Below are positions 55,794 through 64,000 of a stretch of DNA of 64,000 bases, one piece after another. This DNA is from Trichosporon coremiiforme (taxonomy: Eukaryota; Basidiomycota; Tremellomycetes; Trichosporonales; Trichosporonaceae): positions 742,570-806,569 of the forward strand of contig BCJJ01000001.1 of the NCBI GenBank assembly GCA_039545355.1, in the 5' to 3' direction. Below the pieces are notes generated by a model that saw nothing but the letters and a program-made list of their open reading frames with translations, was not told where the DNA came from and made no database searches. The position numbers and the translations under genes are program-made. Position 1 is the first letter of the stretch. Every line of letters starts with the position of its first letter.

Positions 55794-58700
55794 GCCCGCC
55801 TCATTCCTCGCGAACGACTGCTACGCACTGGCGCAGAACACCGTCCAGCCGAGGCAGACCCGACATAGTTGGAGGCCGAACGGGCACGCGGGGCGGAGGC
55901 GAGGATGTAGTTCTGGGAACCCCTGCTGCTGGCCTGCTGGCCCATGTGTTCATCAACGGGAAGGTGCGGGCCCGCGCTTGAGCTCTGAAACGATCACCGG
56001 GCGACGGGATAACGTAGCACGGCTGTGTCGCGCAGCACACAATACAGTCGGCCGGGTTACCCCCGCACCCCGCGGTCCTCGGCAGCTCGATATCCCACAG
56101 CCGTCACCGCTTTAGGGCGATATCCCCTGCGCACCCCGAGACGTTCCCGGACGTCCCAGGCGACCCCCAAGCTAACCCCCGGAACCAGACAGGAGAACCC
56201 CGAGCGTGCACATCCGCTCCCGAGTATACGCTATCGCGTTACGCCGTTTACGAACGCAGCGCAGCACCGCTGATTACCGTCGCACAACTCCGTGCGTTAC
56301 TCGCTCTTCCCCGACACTATCGCGACGGAAATAGACCCACGCCAGCAGTAGCTCGACACCAAGGCCGGGACACCCCCGAGACATCCCCGGCGCTTCCGTC
56401 GGCCAGTTGGGACAGTCGGGATGTCCTAAGCTATCTGTCAGCTAGCGATCAATGGTCAGCTGCTCGCCGGGTCGGTGGGTCTGTAGGTGGTGAGCAAGTG
56501 GCGGCAGTGACAGCCGGTGCTGACCGGCCGAACGAGAGCTTTCGGCCGTTGCTAAGAATACTCTGAAAAGTTAAAAAAGTCGATCCGAGAATGAAGGTTG
56601 CGCCGCAGCCCGGCTGTCGAGCACGAGGTGCGGCCGCATTCCGGTGCTGTCATCGGAGCATTGCGCACATGTGCACAGGCGAGGGGCTGGGTGCTCCTCC
56701 GCGTGCCGCGGATGTGGAACCGCACCCGTACGAGGAGCATCTGGGTTGCATCTGCAGCGGTTAAAGATCGCTGCGGTGGTTCGTATCGGAGGTTCCTTCT
56801 TATGTCAGTGGCAGTTGAAAGGGTGAGCTAAAGCGAACTTATCAGCGAAGAGTCGTGGATAGAGCGCTCGATGGAGCACCCGAGCGCCCCCCCTCCCCTG
56901 TCGTCACAGTGCGCCCCCGCCACCTCCTTTGCCCTTGGGGGTCCTTTGGCACTTCTGGCTGGCGGCACGGGCATCGGATAGCTACGGGCATGCCGAGCAT
57001 GCCGAAACATGCCACCTCGTCAGCGACCGCTGACGTGCGTCGCCCGTTGCGCTGGCGTACGCTCGGCGTTGGAGGGCATGAAATCATAGCACTCCCAGTG
57101 CCGTATCTTATGTGCCGTGTGCCAATATGCCAACCTTGTGTCCTTGTGTCAGGCAGCGTGATCTGCGGCTCGCGCTCTGCACTTCTGTCGCCCTGGAAGT
57201 ACGTTAGTGGAGCTGTTGACATGGCGCAGCAGCATGCATGCAGCACGAGTATTGCGCAGAGCAGAGGACATGTCAGGAACGAACCTGTCGTTCCTTGGAC
57301 GCACGACTGCACGCTGCTCACCAGCTTGGGTGCGGGCGCGGACTCTTTCCTCACCATTCGGCGGTAGGGTATGATCTCATAGCAGGAGGGGGGCACGGGG
57401 TTGTGGAGTTGCTTTTTTTTGCCTGGTTTCCTCGTGCACATGGCCGGATTGCCTTCCCCTGTCTCTCCGCGGCAATGGGAGTGAGCCTGATCTACGTAGC
57501 GTGGGAGTTTGCATGCAGGGAAAGGGAGGAACGAGGATGGGGAAAATGCTCAGAAAAGAACCAAAAATGTTACAAGGCAACGGCTGTTCTCAGCCGCATA
57601 GGGTCCATGGAAAATATGCGGAGAAAGCACCAGACACAAGTCAACCCAAAACCTCTCAGCCCAACCCCTGCCAGGCAGAGCAGAAGTCATGCGGTATCCA
57701 GGAACGCCGATCACGGTATGTGGCACGCTCCACCACCAAGAGACCTGATTGCTGTCATTCATGCTTTAGTGCCTCCCTATTATGGAGCAGGCCACGATGC
57801 TGCTGCCGCTGCGAGAAAGATGGCGCAAGTGCATTCACGACCCCATTCCCGCAGCCCAACGTGCCGACATTCTGTCCAGTGCCGAGGAGTGGAGAGGGCC
57901 GACGCGCGCAGCTAGCTTGATCTGCGCTCCTTGACGCGACGCGCCTTGCCCGTTCGGGAGCTTGGAGCTTGGCTCGACTGGATGTGACTTCCCCCTGCAG
58001 CAAACGAAGTCTCCAGGATCCACAACATGGCCTAGAAGCCAGATCGGCAAGTTCGCCAAGGATGCCTCGGCTTGGCTGGCGGGGCGAGCTTAATCCCAAG
58101 CAGGGTGACTAACGCACAGCAGAACAGACCCAACGCTGAGTGAACTCAACTGCTGTGCTCGATTCTTCTTCTGTCCTCAAAAGTCGTCATGCAGAGCCAG
58201 TCCATGCGTCTACTGCTGGATGCAGGTCCGAGGAACCGCTTGCCGTCTGCTGTCGCCGGGGTCAAACTGTATCCGGCGCCACCGAGACTCGATGCTTATC
58301 GCAGAGGCGAGATCCGCCTCGATTCCACAAGTCACATTTAGCAGCTATCACGGCTGCTGCACAACCGGTATTGGAGTCAGGAAATCCACCAGACCCGTGT
58401 TGCATGAACGGATAACCGGCCGAGCTCCCGGCGTGCACGGTTCATGAGACGTTGGAGCTTTGGAGCAGACGAGCAGACCACTGCCACCCATTTTCGGAGG
58501 ACAGGAGAACAGGGACAGGTGCCGGCTCTAAGGAATCCCAAGTATGTCACACAGGGCCGTACCGTGAGCCAGAGTTGAATATGAGCGCATCAGGGCCCGT
58601 CTCCACTGTTTTCGACATGGTGCTATGTCGGCTGTGCGGAGATGATAGATTCGTGAGAGCGTTGCATGCATGACCCTTGCTCGTGCTGTCATCGCTGGAA

Positions 58701-61700
58701 GGCTGGTCGGCGAGGCTGGCAACTGAACAGAAGTGTCCGCAGATAAACGGGAAATGGAAGCATTCCATTTCACCCCTCCTCACATGAGGCATTCGCCTCG
58801 GACCGTGCTTGATAATGAACAGCGCTCCGCTCCTCTCCGCTCCAGGCAGGCTGACACTGCCTGACAGTGGGGCATTCCCCGCTACGCATCACATGCACCA
58901 CGCCTCCGGGGTATGCAACGACATCCCGGTGTCGGAGTCATGTTCCCCACACCTTATACGGTTCATCCTGAGCTCAGCAAGCGCACATCTCACGCATGCG
59001 CCATGAGCGCGTGACCTGCCAACTTCTTCCGCCGATCACTAGGATCTCCGGGCGGGGTCGAGCCCGCCAGGCTCCGCTGCAGACTCTTGCTCACAGCCGA
59101 GAATGCTAGGTTACCGCTCTGATCCCGCTGACCGAGCCCAATCAAGCTTGGTCGGAGCGAGGGAGCGAGGGAACGAGCTCGAGTCATGTGTTTTCCACGC
59201 TGATCGGCACCTGTGCACCGCGTCGGCGGGCGCTCCAGCTCCAGCGGAACACCCCGCAGAAGCTCTGCGCTCTGTAGAGGGTCACAAGGCTCCAGCAGGT
59301 CGCTATGGTTCCAGCGTGGCTTCAGGCCGTTCGCGGCAGAGCGCCCTGCTATTCTTGATATCATACAGACGCTGGGCGGTTGGGCGGTTGGGCGGGGTCG
59401 CTGCGTCGGGTGGTTCGGATGTATGGGGAGATTCCCGATGACGCACTGAATGTCTTGACCCTGTAAGCACCCTTCTGTGACCATCTTTCTGGTACTTCTG
59501 TCACTTGGACGCATGGTGCAAGGTGGTCTCTGGTCTCTAGTCTCTCGTCGCTGAGGAGAGCACAAAGGCAGGGGGCAGTTAAGGTTCATGCATCATGCAT
59601 GTTTCTTGCTGCGCTGGGCCAGAACAAGCCAGTATGTCATACCGTGGGAACCCAGGCACATGAGGCACAGTCAGGCACGATTTCGGAACTCGGCACGAAC
59701 GCTGAGTCTCTGCGGACATGCGAGCGGGGGTGCGGGGTGCTTATGTTGGTACGCAGGGGCGGCGGTGCCTGTGTCAGGCGTGCCTTCGGGGCCTGGAGTT
59801 TCGGTGTTCTATGAGGGACGTGAGGCACGTGAGGGTGAGGGTGAGGCGCGTCAGTCGGCGGTCTGCGCGTTTGTGTCAGCGACTATCATTCCATCCGTGC
59901 ACGGGCGCTAGTACAACTGCATCCGTGTCGGCAATCTTATCCTTCTTCCTTGGATCCTTGGGTGGATTATGTACGCCTCTTCATGATATCACTCTTTTCC
60001 CAGGCCACATCACTTGTCTCTTCTCCTGCAGGTACGAGTTGCAACGCTAGCTCGTGGACCAGCATGGAACGCTCGGTCCAGCTAAAGTGAGGTCAAGAAT
60101 TTCGAGGCTCGAAAATCGCCTCGGTCAGCTCGGTGTCGGTGATCATCTCTCTGACTTGCCCCGCTCATGCCGCTCGTGTGCAGATCGTCCGCAACCCCTC
60201 AATGACATCACGACCTGCAGCCAAGCTTCGTCCGAAGTATGCAAGGCTAGCGAAGCTTGTCTACTGCCGAACACTGGCTGGTGCGCACTGTGGCCGCAAC
60301 TAGGCCGCGCCGAGTCCGCCATCGGAGCCCACCATGACACCAACGAAGACCGAGCGGCAGCGGTGCGCTCCTGCGCTCCCGGTTCCAGACGCCGAGCTCC
60401 TGACGTTCCAAATTGCATTGCCTCGCTTCGATTCGGCCTTCGGGATACGGTCTGTGTGCCCGATCGCCGCTGCGGAGCGTTCCCAGCAAAGTCTTCGGCC
60501 TCGCACCGGCGCAAACCTGCCTGCATGCCCCCCCCGCGAGTCGCGAGCCGCCTCGCCGAGCATCTTCCTTCCCTGCCTCCCTGCCTCCCACATGAGACAC
60601 TACAGCTAAGCGAAAGGGTCCCTCTCCTCGTTTGTCCCGACTATATCAGAACCCAATCGATGGGAAGCGATTACAGCAGAGGTAGTGGCTTGGGCCGGCT
60701 ATTCTTCTGCGGGTGAAGAACCGCTTATCGCTTGTGCCTGAGGTGGCTCTTGAAGGAGTCGACAATCGTGGCGGGGGAAGTGTGCGGAGCAACGACACAG
60801 CACAGCGCACGAGCGGTCCTGCTCGTGCCGTGGCCATTACGCTCTTCCACCCCCCGCCGACGCCGACGAATACGTGGAGCACGTGCAAGTGACGCGCGTC
60901 GCGTCGATACGACGCCGCGACCCACGACCTCTGCGTTAGCTTATCGCTTCGTGGAGATTGGCCCAGATATGCATGTGCGCAAGCTTTTCTGGACTCTTTG
61001 ATGTCTTCTGGACCCTCCTTTCTACTGCTGCGCCGTGCCCCGTGCCACGCCGTGCCGTGTCTCAATCGCTCGTGTCTCGTTCCTCGTTCACTCCGCCGAG
61101 GGTAATCTCCGCTGGCGCACTGGCGCACTGGGGCGCTGCCGCTCTGGCTCGCTGACTCGATGGCCGGCCCGAGGGTCCGTAATCGCTTAATGTGCGCAGC
61201 AGCAGAATTGGCCAGACAAGTTGCCAGACCGAGCGCGCAACAATGATTAAAGAAACCTGCATTAACGGCGAATGAGGGCGCCAGTGTTGAACACTTAACT
61301 AATGAACGGTAACGCAACGATGGCAGACAGGCACTAGCGCGGGTCGTCTGGAAGGTCACCGAGTGTCTAGCATGTTAATAATGATAGGAGGGAGGGCTTG
61401 ACACACTGCGCAGCACTGAGACGGGCCGCGACCTTTTCGCCAAGTCGGAGACGATCAGTTCCGAGATTCACGTTCCACGAGATCCGTCTCATATCCCGTA
61501 CTCATGCATGCCGCCAAGTTGCCAAGCTGCCACGCATGGTTCATGCTTGTCGTTTGTGTTACTCGATTGCGTGCAGCGCGTGACGGAGCCATGGGGCCTA
61601 AGGTATGCAGGATTCCGAGGATCTCGGTGGATCGGGTGGACCATTCATTCAGTGACTCAGATTTTCGACAAATGCGATTCAGCGTCATTGGTAGCCATCA

Positions 61701-61754
61701 TGCGATTATGCATTGCTCCAGCTAGGGAGCTAGCGTAGAGCGATAGCGTGCAAT

Positions 61755-61796
61755 GCAAGAGCAAGAGCAAGAGCAAGGGCAAGGGCAAGGGCAAGG
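61755..61796. repeat. Hexanucleotide repeat GCAAGA/GCAAGG, 7 copies
   Basis: Three GCAAGA units are followed by four GCAAGG units in non-coding DNA. Confidence 0.9.
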
Positions 61797-61808
61797 CACA
61801 TGCTTTGT

Positions 61809-61868
61809 ATCTCAAATAGGTAAACAATCTCAAAACGGTTATCTCAAATGGGTATGCAGCATCTCAAA
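61809..61868. repeat. Four spaced direct repeats of ATCTCAAA
   Basis: ATCTCAAA occurs at about 61809, 61827, 61841 and 61861, spaced 14-20 bp apart, right after the GCAAGR run. Function unknown. Confidence 0.7.
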
Positions 61869-62840
61869 TGCATGCAGATGACTGGTGGCGAGACTGGTCG
61901 GGTCTGGGGGTGAAGGTGATATTGGGTGATTGAGTCTCGGAGTCCAGACGGACTGGACGGCCGTAGCTTTGCGCGGCCAGGTGCGGGTGCTGCGGCGGCC
62001 GTTGGGGCATAGAGATCGGCCTCGTGCGGTGGGTGCGTTGGTGCGGTGGTGCGGCGCGGGACTCTGCGGCCCTCTGAGTCTAACCAACCGCTGTACTCGG
62101 CTGGTATTTGGAGCCAAGGCTATATTTATTCAAGGAAATCACCGCACCCATCACAACGCAGAACGGACAGCTGGCCCATGGTCCAGCCGACTGACAGCCG
62201 CCCGCGAGCGCGTCCGCTGCGCGCCGGTCGTGCATGAGGCTGGACCGAGGAGGGCAAAGCTATGGGACCGTAGGGGACCAGAGCGGCCACACCACGCCTA
62301 CAGACGCCTGCAGATCTTGGGGCTGGATGTCTGAGACAGGGCTGGCTCGCATGGCTCGACGCAATGCATTGCATGACCATAGCTGTCTAGCACACAAGCG
62401 AGAGACGATTGCAGGTGGGTCTAGTACGCACTCTGGACTCGTGACCGTCGATACGAAGGGCTCCGAAGAATGACATCTGGTTGACCGTCCGTGGTCGTGG
62501 CCGTGATCGATGCGATGCGATGCGCTCATTCCGGTCCAGAGTTGTGCAAAGCTGCCCGATGGCCGTTGCCAGTGGAGGCCGTGAAGGCCGTGGAGGTGCA
62601 AGATCAGGCAAGTGGTCAGGCTCTCTCGGGGCAGAAGTGCAGGGTCCGCGCCAAATCTGATTGCATAATGAATCGTACAGGGCGTAAGGCCCGAGGCTGG
62701 CTTTGCTGACCAGATCGTGGAATGCCTTGCTCAGCAATAAGTCTAGCAGCGCACGAGCCAAGCCCTCGGAGCCGCTGACCTCTGGGCCTGCAGCCTTGCG
62801 GAGCGGCCCTCAGCCGGCAATTCTGCTATGGCCAAGCCCG

Positions 62841-62870
62841 TGGCCCAGCGTGGCCCAGCGTGGCCCAGCT
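62841..62870. repeat. 10-bp tandem repeat TGGCCCAGCG, 3 copies
   Basis: Two exact copies and one with a final T, in non-coding DNA. Confidence 0.85.
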
Positions 62871-64000
62871 GAGCACCCAGCACGGCTCTCGCCTGACCCT
62901 CACCACCTGCATCATTATCTCAAGGACTGATATCATCACGCAGTGATGCTTACACCACTCTACCGGACGGGGTCGCGGCTCCTAGATACCCAGTCATGAC
63001 CCAGGCCCCCGAGCCAGACCATGTCCTGACTCGAGACATGGTCTCGACATGTCTGGTTCTTCTGTGACTCCCACCCCTCCGGTCCTGCAACCTCGCTGCC
63101 CCAACTCCCCGACCCCCCCCCCCGCCCAACTGCGCGTGCGGGTCGCCGGGCGATCGTGAGGGTGTGTGAATATGGCATAATCAGAGATCTAGACCCAGAG
63201 CCCTCCTACCTATGATAACATTGGTCGTCTTCTGTAATCGAGCGAAAGCGATGGAATCACTCAGCACGCAGCGGACCAGCGCCGCGGCTTCGGGCATCAG
63301 GCGGAGGACTGAGTGCACACTAGCGAGCGCAGACGAGCGCAGAGTGGCTGCAGCAGCTGTTACACGTTGGAGACTACTGGCAGGGGCACTGGTAAGCGGG
63401 CGACAGGCCCACAGGAACGAGATATCATAAGTATGTCATGAAGCGGAAGGCCCAATAGCCACGGTGATACGGTCGGTCATGTCGGTCATGACAGTGATCT
63501 GGTGATCTGGAGCGGGCCTGGAGAGGGAGAGAGGCACATAGCACAGTCCGCCCGAACCCGAAGACGTCTGGGTGTGGTGGTGCGGGTGCGGCAATGGCGG
63601 CAGCGACGAATGGCGACGAATAGACGAAGGGCTGCAATGGGCCTCGGGTTACTGCGAGAGGGGGCATGTCGGAGAGTTGAGATACAGATTTCGAGCGTCA
63701 GCCTGGTGTGTCAAGAAAAGTAGCGAGGGCAGGGGCCAGGGGCACAAAGGGCACCCTGGGCAAGCCGAGTCCCTGACTGAGCTTCTTGACTGCACGACCC
63801 TGGGGCATCCCTGGGATGGCTATGGTCCCTATCACATGCATCAAGACCCCTTTTGAGCCGTCGCTCGTCCTTTGCATGCTCTGCTGCTGTTCCTTGTGAG
63901 ATTGTACGCTGAGGTTGTACGCCCGCTCGCCCGCCGCCCGCCGCCGTCCGCCGTCCGCTGTCGCCCGTCGCCCGTACGCCCGTGGCCCTTCTCGTGCTTG

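Larger units (their letters stand above)
54626..64000. other. Gene desert with repeats, 9.4 kb to window end
   Basis: No frame here has a recognisable domain or a convincing spliced model. Open frames at 57238-57915, 60054-60716 and 60646-61359 (minus) have erratic composition. It holds a diverged tandem duplication, an AT-rich mitochondrial-like insert next to the only ambiguous base (n at 55712), and several short repeats. It could be subtelomeric, pericentromeric or a decayed mobile element region; the sequence alone does not decide. Confidence 0.5.

Noticed and set aside
60054..60716. 220-aa plus-strand frame in the right desert
   Set aside because: Many Ser/Arg/Cys residues without pattern, competing frames on both strands, no splice signals.
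1..64000. tRNA, rRNA, CRISPR arrays, intact transposons
   Set aside because: I scanned by eye for tRNA B-boxes, regularly spaced identical repeats, transposase or reverse-transcriptase motifs and long terminal repeats and found none; tRNAscan-SE and a repeat search would be decisive.

Overview
The window is nuclear DNA of a high-GC basidiomycete yeast. The gene set is fungal, most introns are very short (about 34-60 nt), and most 3' splice sites carry a GCTGAC or GCTAAC branch site a few bases before the acceptor. The gene content and intron style suggest Tremellomycetes, perhaps Trichosporonales; the order is inference. I rebuilt 22 protein genes exon by exon. Every model gives a coding length divisible by three, and in most genes conserved motifs continue across the splice junctions.

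Layout: 1-4378 has no recognisable gene. From 4.4 to 21.3 kb lie the PKA regulatory subunit (-), a GAR-domain Kar9-like protein (+), an unknown acidic protein (-), the TFIIH helicase RAD3/XPD (+), complex I subunit NDUFA6 (-), splicing factor PRP3 (+) and a degenerate secreted lipase-like protein (-). From 21.3 to 33.2 kb come a bZIP/DUF3425 regulator (-), EMC5 (+), SAGA subunit ADA2 (-), an FAD amine oxidase (+) and ribosomal protein S20 (-). From 33.2 to 54.6 kb the genes are dense: TRM112 (+), PFS2 (-), cap methyltransferase ABD1 (+), SAD1/USP39 (-), HAT1 (+), a BTB protein (-), YSH1/CPSF73 (+), VPS1 dynamin (-), an unknown membrane protein (+) and DHTKD1 (+). The last 9.4 kb (54626-64000) has no gene I can support, but it holds repeats and a small AT-rich insert that looks mitochondrial.

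Most genes are housekeeping genes and do not form a pathway cluster. Several act on mRNA (PRP3, SAD1, PFS2, YSH1, ABD1) or chromatin and transcription (ADA2, HAT1, RAD3, bZIP). Neighbours alternate strand almost perfectly, so most promoters are divergent and most 3' ends convergent. I found no new multi-gene system. The points most worth checking are two micro-exons (6 and 11 nt), a GC-AG intron, a lipase-like protein without its nucleophile, an ATTAG promoter element in three promoters, and the mitochondrial-like insert.
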